From the NCBI GenBank assembly GCA_029262115.1, contig JAJCZZ010000085.1:1-64000 (forward strand): DNA of 64,000 nt. The letters are read 5' to 3'. The stretch's first letter is position 1. The number at the start of each line of letters is the position of its first letter. The DNA comes from Gemmatimonadota bacterium (GTDB taxonomy: Bacteria > Gemmatimonadota > Gemmatimonadetes > Longimicrobiales > Gaopeijiaceae). A program made the translations under genes and the position numbers. Shown here one piece after another: positions 51,850-60,006 of the stretch. The notes beneath the pieces are model-generated. The model searched no databases. It was not told the DNA's origin and saw nothing but the letters and a program-made list of their open reading frames with translations.

Positions 51850-52415
51850 TGAAGCCACGCGGACAGACCGGACAGATTGAGCAGCCGTGCGCGCTCGGGT
51901 GCGGGATGGTGCACATCGCCGACCGACCCGAGAAGCCTCACCGCTGGACGGACCTGGGGTTCGACGAGTCAGGTGAGCATCTGGGCTTCGCGTGCCCGCG
52001 CCACGACATCCGGAAGCGGTGGGAGGTCTGGGACTCGTCGCGGAACCCCGCCCTCGAGGCGGCCGGGTACGAGGAGGCGCAACGTCTCGAGGCCGTCGCG
52101 GTGCGTGCCATGCGCTCCGAGGAGCGGGATCGGCTGGCGCGGGAGCGGCTGGAAGCCCGAGCGGTGAAGCGGGAGAAGATGCGGGCCAAGCTCGAGGCGC
52201 AGCGGGAGCGTGGGCGGGAGGCGGCCGAGAAGCACGGTCTGGAGCTGGACGCGGCGGCCGAGCGCGCTCGCCTGGCGGTCCGGATCCGGCAGCGGTTCGC
52301 CGGAGCCGTGGCGAAGTCGGGGGTCGTCACATTCGTCGCGGAGCGCTGGCCGGACAAGTCGGTGGCCGAGCAGCAGGCGCTGGTCGTTGAGGTGCTGTCG
52401 GGAGGTGGGTCGTGA
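51849..52415 (+). CDS. Zinc-site and coiled-coil hypothetical protein
   Basis: 188 residues from the ATG at 51849 (TGATG overlap). CALGC (15-19) and CPRH (near 47) could bind zinc; the middle is a long Arg/Glu coiled coil (RLARERLEARAVKREKMRAK). Lies between the tail-tip gene and the tailspike cluster. Unknown role; perhaps a tail fibre assembly factor. Confidence 0.5.
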   Translation: MKPRGQTGQIEQPCALGCGMVHIADRPEKPHRWTDLGFDESGEHLGFACPRHDIRKRWEVWDSSRNPALEAAGYEEAQRLEAVAVRAMRSEERDRLARERLEARAVKREKMRAKLEAQRERGREAAEKHGLELDAAAERARLAVRIRQRFAGAVAKSGVVTFVAERWPDKSVAEQQALVVEVLSGGGS

Positions 52416-52819
52416 GCCGGACACACGCCGCGCCCGTGTTCGTCTCGCCCGCCGGCCAGGAGGGCGTTGGGGTTCGTTCAGTAGGCCTCTCAGATGCCTA
52501 TTTCGTCGACCTCGACGGTGTCCTCCACGTCACAACGGATCCCAACGAGGCCACGCACTCTCTCGTGGAGAGCCCCGCCGGTCACTACGAGATCGCGCCC
52601 TACCGATCGGACAGCACAATGATCCTCGGCGCGGGCCAGTCGCAGCTCGCGCCAGTACGCGTTCCGCCGGATCTCTTTCTGCAGTTTTGGCATCCCGGAC
52701 TGGTGGGCGTCGTGAAGCTCACCCGGTCTACTCCGGCGGGATTCATCGACGCGGACGGCCACCTCGCGACCGCCCCAGCCAACGCCGCTCGGCGGCACTT
52801 CTACGAGGACGGGAACTAG
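52412..52819 (+). CDS. Hypothetical tail-associated protein
   Basis: 135 residues from a GTG in a 4-base overlap. Contains PPDLFLQFWHPGLVGVVKLT and ends ...RRHFYEDGN. A similar ending (SHYHEDGS) occurs in the protein at 53109-53360 two genes later, so the two are probably related. Base use looks less GC-rich than in the head genes. Confidence 0.5.
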   Translation: MSRTHAAPVFVSPAGQEGVGVRSVGLSDAYFVDLDGVLHVTTDPNEATHSLVESPAGHYEIAPYRSDSTMILGAGQSQLAPVRVPPDLFLQFWHPGLVGVVKLTRSTPAGFIDADGHLATAPANAARRHFYEDGN

Positions 52820-53112
52820 TGCTCACCGTACCCTTCGCGACGACCTGCACCCTCGATATCGCGCTACGAGACCTAGCCGGCGACCCCGTGGCCGGTGCCG
52901 TTGTCACCCTCACGATCTCCGTCTGGGGCGGAGTTGACGTCATCGTCGACGCAGCGATGACCGACCTTGGGGCGGGGAACTACACCTACACCATCGAGAG
53001 CGGCCTTCTGGCGCTCCGGAGTTCCCACTACCGAGCGGCCGTGACCGCGCAGGCGGGAGCCCACGACGCGTATGCCGAGATCAAGCTGTTCACGGAGGTC
53101 GATGCAACATGA
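52819..53112 (+). CDS. Ig-like domain protein
   Basis: 97 residues from a GTG. DIALRDLAGDPVAGAVVTLT (15-34), then ...TDLGAGNYTYTIESGLLALR is the pattern of a single bacterial immunoglobulin-like domain. Such domains decorate tails and bind cell-surface sugars. Overlaps neighbours at both ends. Confidence 0.55.
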   Translation: MLTVPFATTCTLDIALRDLAGDPVAGAVVTLTISVWGGVDVIVDAAMTDLGAGNYTYTIESGLLALRSSHYRAAVTAQAGAHDAYAEIKLFTEVDAT

Positions 53113-53360
53113 CGTCGTTTCAGCCCACCCGTGGAGTGCTAGAGCTCACCGCTTCCGTGGGGGTGCCCCTCACGATCTCCGCGACCATAAACGCCGACAA
53201 TCCGGATGCCTACATGTTCGTCCTGTACCCGCACCTCCAGTCGGGAGACTTGGTTCACACTCGCGGCACCCCCGCGGCCTACGTCGACTCTGAAGGCCAG
53301 ATTCAGATGGAGGGTGCAGATGCTCCGCGTGCCTCACACTACCACGAGGATGGATCATGA
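53109..53360 (+). CDS. Small beta-rich tail-associated protein
   Basis: 83 residues with predicted beta strands (GVLELTASVGVPLTISATIN) and a terminal ASHYHEDGS similar to the end of the protein at 52412-52819. Four-base overlaps with both neighbours. Unknown. Confidence 0.5.
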   Translation: MTSFQPTRGVLELTASVGVPLTISATINADNPDAYMFVLYPHLQSGDLVHTRGTPAAYVDSEGQIQMEGADAPRASHYHEDGS

Positions 53361-54421
53361 GCTTGATCGGGCCGGGGCTGCTGCTGGAGGGAGGCAAGAC
53401 GAATCTCGTCAGTACCGACGACCTGACGGCCTGGTCTCTGAACAACACGCCGGTCATCACGCCAGGGCTGGCGGACCCTGCTGGGGGCGCTGCCGCATAT
53501 ACGATCGGCGACGACGATGTCGCGTCCACCGAGCAGGTGTACCTCGGGGTGGCGTTCGCGTCGGATGGGAGCAAGGCGCTTACTGTCACCTACCGTGAGA
53601 GCGCGCTGGCAACGTTCATGGTGTCCGTGTATGACGTACCGACTGCCGTGTTTCGGACGCGCTTTGCGATCACGTTTACGGGAGGGACTCCGACTCCTTC
53701 AGTGTTCACGGGGTCCGGGGCCGTGTTGGGCACGCTGGCCCTCGCCGGGGGGTGGTTCGTGACCCACTTTCGGGCGGATGGCATCGTAGCCGCGAACGCG
53801 AATCGTGTGTACTTGTCGCCGCACGACTTTACATCCGCCACCACGGGGGACGTGGGGATCTATCGAATCAACGTGTTCGATTCGCCGGTCCCACTGGGAG
53901 TCCCTGTCGCTGCGGGTACGGCTCAGGCCGGTGACGTCGCCTATCTCCCGTTCCCTTCGCCTCCCCAAGCGATGCAGGTCTACGTCCGCTTTATCGAACT
54001 CGGGACGCTGCTGAGTGACCCATTCGGTCGGGTCTTCCACATTGGTGACGGGACCACAGGTGGGAGTCCGCGCCTGTTCGTCTACGCGGACGGGGGAAAG
54101 TTCATAGCCACGCATGATAACGGTGTATCGTCGGGGGCTGACGTCGGGCTCGCGACTGGGCCGGCCTACGGCGACGTCTGTGAGCTCCTCCTCGACTTGT
54201 TCGCGGACGGGTCAGTCCAACTGCACCAGTCCATCGGGCAGGGAGCGGTCAGCAGCGGGGTCCGTTCCGCCGGGATCTCACTGCAGGGCGCATGGGCGGG
54301 TCCGCGCCTCTACATCGGAGGGGATGGATCGGGCACCCGCCCGGGCAACATGAGCCTCCTCGGGATCGCTGTCCACGCCGGAAACGACCTCGATATTCCG
54401 TACTTCAGGAGCCTGTACTGA
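53357..54421 (+). CDS. Tail protein with carbohydrate-binding-like/LamG-like domains
   Basis: 354 residues. MSLIGPGLLLEGGKTNLVST at the start is the common opening of phage fibre proteins (LLLE-x-x-x-TN). A first beta-sandwich (about 20-180) is followed by a concanavalin/LamG-like domain (VYVRFIELGTLLSDPFGRVF, about 205-350). Probably sugar-binding, next to the tailspike. Confidence 0.6.
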   Translation: MSLIGPGLLLEGGKTNLVSTDDLTAWSLNNTPVITPGLADPAGGAAAYTIGDDDVASTEQVYLGVAFASDGSKALTVTYRESALATFMVSVYDVPTAVFRTRFAITFTGGTPTPSVFTGSGAVLGTLALAGGWFVTHFRADGIVAANANRVYLSPHDFTSATTGDVGIYRINVFDSPVPLGVPVAAGTAQAGDVAYLPFPSPPQAMQVYVRFIELGTLLSDPFGRVFHIGDGTTGGSPRLFVYADGGKFIATHDNGVSSGADVGLATGPAYGDVCELLLDLFADGSVQLHQSIGQGAVSSGVRSAGISLQGAWAGPRLYIGGDGSGTRPGNMSLLGIAVHAGNDLDIPYFRSLY

Positions 54422-56304
54422 TGGCCGACGCCCAGAAGAAGACCGCGCTCGATCCGATCCCCTACGGCGCTGGGACGGGCTGGCGGAGTGCGATCCACCC
54501 GCAAGCGGGGTCCGGTGGGAAGCTCGTGCTCGACGGCGAAATAGACGACGGGCCAGCGCTAGCAGGTTTGGCTGCTGGGGTCGGGTTCGACCTGCCGGCG
54601 GGGGTCTGCCGAGTAGCGGCGTCCACAACCGTCGTCGGAATCCCGCGGATCGCGCCCGGCTTCCAACTGCGGCCCGAGTTGGGTGTAACGGTGAGGTTCG
54701 AGGGCTATGTGCCCGATCCCGGTGATCTGCACTGGATCGACTGGTCTCTTGGCGGCAAGGTAGAGTTTGGAGCGGGGTCTGGGGGCATCATTCGCCCGAC
54801 TTGGTGGGGGGCGATCGGTGACAACTCCACGATGAATGACGATGCTCTGGAGGCGTTCACGGCCGCTGCAAAGGTGCTGGCCGCTGAGAACCTGGAGCCG
54901 ATAGCGATCGTGGCGGCGGGCACGTATCGCCTGAACTACTGGGACCTCGTCGGCGCCAACCGTCTCAGGATTGTCGCGCTCGGAAACGTGATCTTCCTCG
55001 GCATGGACCCGACTGGGACGACCGTGATCGACCTCGATGGCGGTACCGAGACCAGCGGCCGTCAGGTCAGGACCGGAGATATCCACTGGCCGCGCGGGTG
55101 CTCCATTCAGTTGGGGCCGGGGGCCGCCTACGAGTATGGACTGAAGTGTTCATATGTGATCGATAGCGAGCTAAACGTCCAAATCTCCGGGTCCTACTCG
55201 GTTGCTGGGATGGACTTCGATTTTTCGTGGGAAAACTGGGGCGTGCTGAAGATCCGCAACACGTACAGTGCGGGCCCCGCCCACGTCTTTAGGTGCGGGA
55301 ACAACAGCGTCAACGTCAACAGATTCAAATATCGGTTCGACGGCAGTGGCCACGTCTACGACGGTGCGGGGAATGTCACCTCGTACTCGCAGTCGATCGG
55401 CCTCCGCGCGCAGGGCCGGAAGAACGTGTGGGACGGGGATGTGAGCGGGTGCGGCGACGCAATCGACATCAGTGGCGCCACCGGCAACAGCTTCTTCGGC
55501 TACACGGAAAATTGCTTGCGCAGCGTGGTCACGTCCGACGTGGCGGCGCTCGCGGACGGCAACACATTCAATTCGCCGTTTTTTGAGGTAGTCGATGGGG
55601 GGACAGCTATGGCGATCGGCGAGGGCGCAGGGAGCCAAGGCACCACGGTTATCTCCCCGGTCTTTGAGGGCTTGGCCGGCGGGAGCGACCGGACGGCCAT
55701 CGACCGAGGGACGCAGTGCTACTACCTCACCGTTCTGTCGCCCATCTTCAACGACATCGATACCACGTACACCGGCGCAGAGTACGGGGCGGAGGGGGGC
55801 GCTGCGGGTCACGGAGTCGCCCCGATCCAAGCGCTGTATTTCCCGGCCGACCAGATCGCGAGCGCAAACGCCTATGCCCTCGACGACTACGACGAGGGGG
55901 CGGAGTGGACGCCGGTGGTCGGCTTTGCGAGCGCTGGCGACGAATCATGGGTCATGGCGGTCGCGACTGGCCGATACACGAAGATCGGTGACACCGTCCA
56001 CGCGTGGTGCTCGATCGAGGCGGCGGTCACGCACACCACAGCTTCGGGCAAGCTGCAGCTGACAGGACTGCCGGTCATCCAGGCGAACCTCAGTGGCCTC
56101 GGGGCCGTGTGTTCACCGTCGTTCGAGGGCATCACCAAGGCCGGGTATCAGGTGGTGCATGGTCGGATCCCCACAGCGAGCCAATTCATGGAGTTCGACG
56201 CTAGTGCGCTGGGCTCTGCGATCTCGGCCATTACGGCCGACGATGTGCCCACGGGCGGGGTGGTGAAGTTGCGGCTCGCGGTCACTTACAAAGCGCCGAC
56301 CTAA
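54421..56304 (+). CDS. Tailspike with pectate-lyase-like beta-helix
   Basis: 627 residues from the ATG at 54421. RPTWWGAIGDNSTMNDDALE (near 130-150) is the WWGA-x-GD...ND-x-x-A/AF motif that starts phage right-handed beta-helix spikes; then about 300 residues of beta-helix rungs. The C-terminus has LDDYDEGAEWTPVVGFAS and a terminal beta domain common in spikes. It would recognise and perhaps degrade a surface polysaccharide, setting host range. Last gene before the right end, as tail-fibre genes are in Mu. Base composition is clearly less GC-rich than upstream, a sign of frequent exchange. Confidence 0.78.
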   Translation: MADAQKKTALDPIPYGAGTGWRSAIHPQAGSGGKLVLDGEIDDGPALAGLAAGVGFDLPAGVCRVAASTTVVGIPRIAPGFQLRPELGVTVRFEGYVPDPGDLHWIDWSLGGKVEFGAGSGGIIRPTWWGAIGDNSTMNDDALEAFTAAAKVLAAENLEPIAIVAAGTYRLNYWDLVGANRLRIVALGNVIFLGMDPTGTTVIDLDGGTETSGRQVRTGDIHWPRGCSIQLGPGAAYEYGLKCSYVIDSELNVQISGSYSVAGMDFDFSWENWGVLKIRNTYSAGPAHVFRCGNNSVNVNRFKYRFDGSGHVYDGAGNVTSYSQSIGLRAQGRKNVWDGDVSGCGDAIDISGATGNSFFGYTENCLRSVVTSDVAALADGNTFNSPFFEVVDGGTAMAIGEGAGSQGTTVISPVFEGLAGGSDRTAIDRGTQCYYLTVLSPIFNDIDTTYTGAEYGAEGGAAGHGVAPIQALYFPADQIASANAYALDDYDEGAEWTPVVGFASAGDESWVMAVATGRYTKIGDTVHAWCSIEAAVTHTTASGKLQLTGLPVIQANLSGLGAVCSPSFEGITKAGYQVVHGRIPTASQFMEFDASALGSAISAITADDVPTGGVVKLRLAVTYKAPT

Positions 56305-56324
56305 CCCCAATGCAACGCTGGCCC

Positions 56325-56368
56325 CATTATCGCATTGGTTCGCGGCAACATTTTCGCGCGCGGCAACA
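56325..56368. other. Prophage right end with transposase-binding sites
   Basis: Read inward from 56368: TGTTGCCGCGCGCGAAAATG, then CAATGCGATAA at positions 32-42 from the end. These repeat the left-end sites at the same distances. TGTTGCCGCG occurs twice within the end (56368-56359 and 56350-56341). Confidence 0.75.
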
Positions 56369-56374
56369 CCTACT
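56369..56374. repeat. Right copy of 6-bp target-site duplication (CCTACT)
   Basis: Matches 14906-14911. It contains the stop codon (TAG on the minus strand, 56370-56372) of the permease at 56370-59015, so the phage inserted at the very end of that gene without shortening it. Confidence 0.85.
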
Positions 56375-59015
56375 CCTCGCGCAGGACAACCACCGGGTCG
56401 ACACGCGTCGCACGGCGCGCCGGAACCCAGCAGGCGAGCACGGCCACCAACGCCAGTAGGCTCGGTCCTACGAGGAACGAAACCGGATCTCGGGCGTCGA
56501 TACCGAAGAGAAGGGAGTCGAGGATGCCCGTCAGCGCCCATGCCCCAGCGACGCCCAGCACGAGGCCGACGGCCGCAACCCGCAGGCCCTCGGCCATGAC
56601 CATTCGCTTGACGGAGCTCGCCTGCGCGCCGATGGCCATGCGGATGCCGAGCTCGCGCCCACGCTGCGAGACGGTGTAGGTCATCACACCGTAGGTGCCC
56701 ACCGCCGCGAGGAGGAGCGCCAGGCCGGCAAACCCAGCGAGGAGGGTAGTGAGGAATCGCTGTCGGGAGGTGGCTGCTCCCATCACCTCTGTCATCGTCC
56801 GAAGCCCGGAGATGGGAAGCGATCCGTCTCGATCCCAAACCGCGCGTCGCACCACGGGCGCGAGGGCCGTTGGGTCCCCGCCCTCTGTCGCCACGATGAA
56901 ATTCACGGTCCGTGGCGCACCCCAGAGCAGTGCGGTCTGCGGGTAGTGGAAGTAGAGTTCCGTGCCGACCGGGGCGTCGAGACCTGCCTGCTTCACGTCT
57001 TCGACCACGCCGACGATCTCGAGGAACGGCACATCGTCGCTGAATCCAGGACGGAGGCGACGGCCGATGGCACTCTCGCCCGGGAAATACCGGTTCGCCA
57101 GTGTCTCATTGACCAGAGCGACTGGGATGCCTCCCATATCGTCGGTCTGCTCGAAGCCTCGACCCTCGACGATGTCGATCTCCATCGTCGCAAGGTAATC
57201 GTGCGTGATCGACTGATAGAAGTCGACGTTCTGCGGCGGTGAATCCTGTGTCGTCACGAAGCCTTCGAACTGCGTGTCGTTCGCGTTCAGCGAGCGGACC
57301 GGGGGCAAGCCCGACATGGCCGCGACACGACGTACGCCCGGCTCCGCGGACAGGCTCTCGATGACGAGTCGCTGAAAGTCGAGTTGGTCCTCCGTGTCCG
57401 GGTACGTCGCGGGCGGTAGGTACAGCTGAAAGGTCAGGAGGCCTTCAGGCTCGAAGCCCGGCTCCACGGAGTTGAGCACGCCGAAGCTGCGGATCATGAG
57501 CCCGGCGCCCACGGCCAGAATGAGCGCGAGCGCCGTCTCTGAGATCACGAGTAGCGAACGCAGCCGCCGTTGACCGGACGAGGAGGTCGAGCGGGTCCCA
57601 CCGTCCCGCAGCGTCTTGGCCAGGTCGGCGGGCCCCGCGTACCTGGCTGGGGCGAGCCCGAAGAGGACGCCTGTGGCGATCGCCACCGCCGTCGTGAAGA
57701 GGAGTACCGTCCCGTCGAGGTCGACCTCCGTGATCCGTGGAAGGTCGCCGGGACTCACCGCTCGGAGGACGTTGAGGGAGAGCACCGCGAGCACGGTCCC
57801 GAGTATCCCCCCAGCGAGTGCGAGGACGACTCCCTCCGTGAGGAACTGTCGCAAGAGTCGCCCCCGCCCGGCGCCCATCGCCGCCCGGACCGCCACTTCC
57901 TTCTGCCGATCCTGTGCACGCGCCATCAGAAGATTGGCCACGTTCGCGCATGCGATCAGAAGTACGAATCCGACCGCGCCAAGCAGGACCAGGAGCGCGG
58001 GCCGGACGTCGCCCACGACCTCTTCCTGGAGGGAGATGAGGCTGAGGGGATGGTTGTCCGCCGAGATGTGCCCCGTCCCGACGACGTCCGTCCATCCGCG
58101 GACGAGCGTATCCAACTCCCGCGCGGCCGTAGCGACGGACGTTCCCTGGCGAAGCCGACCGACGAGGTACAGGTAGTGCGACCCGAAGTTATTGCGATTC
58201 GTCCAATCCAGCCCCAGGGGCACCCAGATGTCGGCGGCCGCCTCGTCGATGTCGAAGTGGGCGGGCATGACACCGACCACCGTGGTGGCTTCGCCGTCGA
58301 CGTCGATCGTCCGACCTACGATTCCGGGATCACCGCCGAACGACCGGCGCCAGAGCTCGTGGGACAGCACCGCCACGGGGGCGGCACCGGGAACGTCTTC
58401 CTCTTCGGCGAAATACCGCCCCAACCCGGGCGCCACTCCCAGCGTTTCGAAGAGCTGCCATGACACGGCGGCGGCGGCCACACGCTCCGGTTGCTCGTCC
58501 CCCCCGATGCTGGCCTCCGATGTCGAGAACGCCCCGACCGACTCGAAAGACCGCATCTGTTCGCTCACCTGCATGTACTCCGGCGGAGACACCCAGAAGT
58601 GGTCGAAGCCCATGCCCGTGAAGGACGTCGTGAGGAGTACGAGTTCTTCCGACTCCGGGTACGGCAGCGGCTCCAGCACGACGCCGTTGACCACCGAAAA
58701 GATCGCGGTGTTCGCGCCGATTCCGAGGCCGAGTGTCCCAACCGCAACGAGCGCAAAGGCCGGACGACGGAGGAGGCCGCGTACGGCGTGCACCAGTTCC
58801 TTCATCCACCCATCCATCGTCATTCCCCCGAATCGAAAGTGCAATGCGGCGCCGGCCAGGCCGATCATCAGCGCGAGCAGTTCTCCAAACGAAGCCCCGG
58901 ACGCGTGGACATCCTCGATGTCGGCGTGCCACTCGTCCCGCCAGCGGGAGCGCTCCCCCGCCGGCACAACGGCGCTGACGAGGTGCAGCCAGGCACGGAA
59001 GAGTGCCTGAGTCAC
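56370..59015 (-). CDS. ADOP-type MacB/FtsX permease
   Basis: 881 residues from a GTG at 59015 that overlaps the PadR stop as GTGA; a longer frame to 59186 would lie inside padR. Prefix domain (about 1-60), first membrane helix (RPAFALVAVGTLGLGIGANT), MacB core, FtsX (VLLIACANVANLLMARAQDR), second MacB core and last FtsX ending ATRVDPVVVLREE. Translationally coupled to its regulator. The prophage right end begins 2 bases after the gene. Confidence 0.85.
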   Translation of the reverse strand: MTQALFRAWLHLVSAVVPAGERSRWRDEWHADIEDVHASGASFGELLALMIGLAGAALHFRFGGMTMDGWMKELVHAVRGLLRRPAFALVAVGTLGLGIGANTAIFSVVNGVVLEPLPYPESEELVLLTTSFTGMGFDHFWVSPPEYMQVSEQMRSFESVGAFSTSEASIGGDEQPERVAAAAVSWQLFETLGVAPGLGRYFAEEEDVPGAAPVAVLSHELWRRSFGGDPGIVGRTIDVDGEATTVVGVMPAHFDIDEAAADIWVPLGLDWTNRNNFGSHYLYLVGRLRQGTSVATAARELDTLVRGWTDVVGTGHISADNHPLSLISLQEEVVGDVRPALLVLLGAVGFVLLIACANVANLLMARAQDRQKEVAVRAAMGAGRGRLLRQFLTEGVVLALAGGILGTVLAVLSLNVLRAVSPGDLPRITEVDLDGTVLLFTTAVAIATGVLFGLAPARYAGPADLAKTLRDGGTRSTSSSGQRRLRSLLVISETALALILAVGAGLMIRSFGVLNSVEPGFEPEGLLTFQLYLPPATYPDTEDQLDFQRLVIESLSAEPGVRRVAAMSGLPPVRSLNANDTQFEGFVTTQDSPPQNVDFYQSITHDYLATMEIDIVEGRGFEQTDDMGGIPVALVNETLANRYFPGESAIGRRLRPGFSDDVPFLEIVGVVEDVKQAGLDAPVGTELYFHYPQTALLWGAPRTVNFIVATEGGDPTALAPVVRRAVWDRDGSLPISGLRTMTEVMGAATSRQRFLTTLLAGFAGLALLLAAVGTYGVMTYTVSQRGRELGIRMAIGAQASSVKRMVMAEGLRVAAVGLVLGVAGAWALTGILDSLLFGIDARDPVSFLVGPSLLALVAVLACWVPARRATRVDPVVVLREE

Positions 59016-59347
59016 GCTCCGCCCATTCCCGGCCCGGCGGTCCCGAGCGCGCCGTCGGACAGGAGCTTCCGCGTGTTCGCGAGTCGCTGGCGCGCGCGCT
59101 CCGCTAGTAGCTGTCCCGACGTCGTGAGGCGGTAGGTACGCCGCTGTCGCCGACCGGCCGCGCTTGCCGATTCCGCGTCTTCCCACTCCGATTCCACGGC
59201 GGTTTCGCGCTCCAGGCGTCGAAGCACCGGATAGACGGTCCCACTCGGAAGGCCGGTCACCTCCATGATCTGAAAGCCGTGGCGGTGGTCCGTCGCCAGC
59301 GCCTGAAGGATCAGGGCGGTGGCGTGTGTCATTCGAATGGGTGACAT
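59012..59347 (-). CDS. PadR-family transcriptional regulator
   Basis: 111 residues (a second ATG at 59332 is possible). LILQALATDHRHGFQIMEVT, GLPSGTVYPVLRRLERETAV and the wing RRQRRTYRLTTSGQLLAERA are the PadR core. Coupled to the permease by a GTGA overlap. A 10-base direct repeat upstream may be its operator. Confidence 0.87.
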   Translation of the reverse strand: MSPIRMTHATALILQALATDHRHGFQIMEVTGLPSGTVYPVLRRLERETAVESEWEDAESASAAGRRQRRTYRLTTSGQLLAERARQRLANTRKLLSDGALGTAGPGMGGA

Positions 59348-59370
59348 GGGTCGCCGGAAAAGAAGTCTTA

Positions 59371-59394
59371 CTCTACATATCGTTCTCTACATAT
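59371..59394. promoter_or_regulatory. Direct repeat, candidate PadR operator
   Basis: CTCTACATAT occurs at 59371-59380 and 59385-59394 (14-base period) in an AT-rich patch 24 bases upstream of the PadR start. Likely promoter/operator region of the padR-permease operon. Confidence 0.45.
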
Positions 59395-59496
59395 TGGTAG
59401 ACGCCGCCGAGACACCAATTGTTTCAGCACCCTGCGCTCGTGGGTCTGGCGAAGGCGGAGCCGTACCCCGGTGCCGCCGTGCAACGGGCGCCCGGA

Positions 59497-60006
59497 TTAC
59501 TCGAGCAGGTGGGGGCCCGAATCCCGCTCCGGAGGGTGTACGTCACTCCGGGCGTTTACGATCCGAGCGCACGTGTTCCACCGAAGAATCGCATCTTCGT
59601 TGCCGGCGCCCCGAAGGCCCTCTGCCGCTTCGTAGTGCTCCATGGCATCGATGAACCACTCGTATGCCGTGACGCCCGCGCCGGGCCCTCCACGGTCCAG
59701 AATGGCCTGCGCTCGCCGTTCGCATACCAATCCAGAATAGTACGCGCGGTCATAATCGTCGGTGAGCTCGGGAATCAGCGCCATGATACTCGGAACGGAG
59801 CACGCCCCGTCTGATCCGAACTGATCGCACAGCGAGAGGATCAGCGTAATCCGCGCGTCCTGATGGCGTTCGTCCGAGGCCAAGACGTCCCGGCAGATGC
59901 TTTCAGCCAGCCGCGGCTGGTTGAGAAGCCTGTAGTGGAGGGCGCGCTCGTGTGCGTTTTCGAGTGCTTCGGCGGAAAGGGGCTTGAGTTCGAATGTGTC
60001 GCTCAT
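59497..60006 (-). CDS. TPR-like hypothetical protein linked to succinate dehydrogenase
   Basis: 169 residues, all helical with TPR-like repeats (EALENAHERALHYRLLNQPR, LAESICRDVLASDERHQDAR, AYEWFIDAMEHYEAAEGL). Four-base overlap (ATGA) with sdhB, so it is the last gene of the sdh operon. Perhaps an assembly or regulatory partner of the complex; this is inferred from location only. Confidence 0.55.
   Translation of the reverse strand: MSDTFELKPLSAEALENAHERALHYRLLNQPRLAESICRDVLASDERHQDARITLILSLCDQFGSDGACSVPSIMALIPELTDDYDRAYYSGLVCERRAQAILDRGGPGAGVTAYEWFIDAMEHYEAAEGLRGAGNEDAILRWNTCARIVNARSDVHPPERDSGPHLLE

Larger units (their letters stand above)
14912..56368. mobile_element. Complete Mu-like transposable siphophage prophage (41,457 bp)
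   Basis: The ends read TGTCATGCAATGCG... on the left and, inward from the right, TGTTGCCGCGCGCG.... Aligned from the terminal T, both carry GCGAAAA at 12-18 and CAATGCGATAA at 32-42. The 6-bp repeat CCTACT flanks the element. Inside are a DDE transposase, transposition ATPase, GemA, regulators, and a full set of lysis, packaging, head and tail genes with no obvious breaks, so it may be active. Early genes run left, late genes right, from a control region near 28950. Head and tail genes are of long non-contractile tail type. Confidence 0.92.

Noticed and set aside
14912-56368. CRISPR array or anti-CRISPR locus in the prophage
   Set aside because: No regularly spaced direct repeats of 23-40 bases were seen; the short tandem repeats at 31038 and 37416 are too few and too short.
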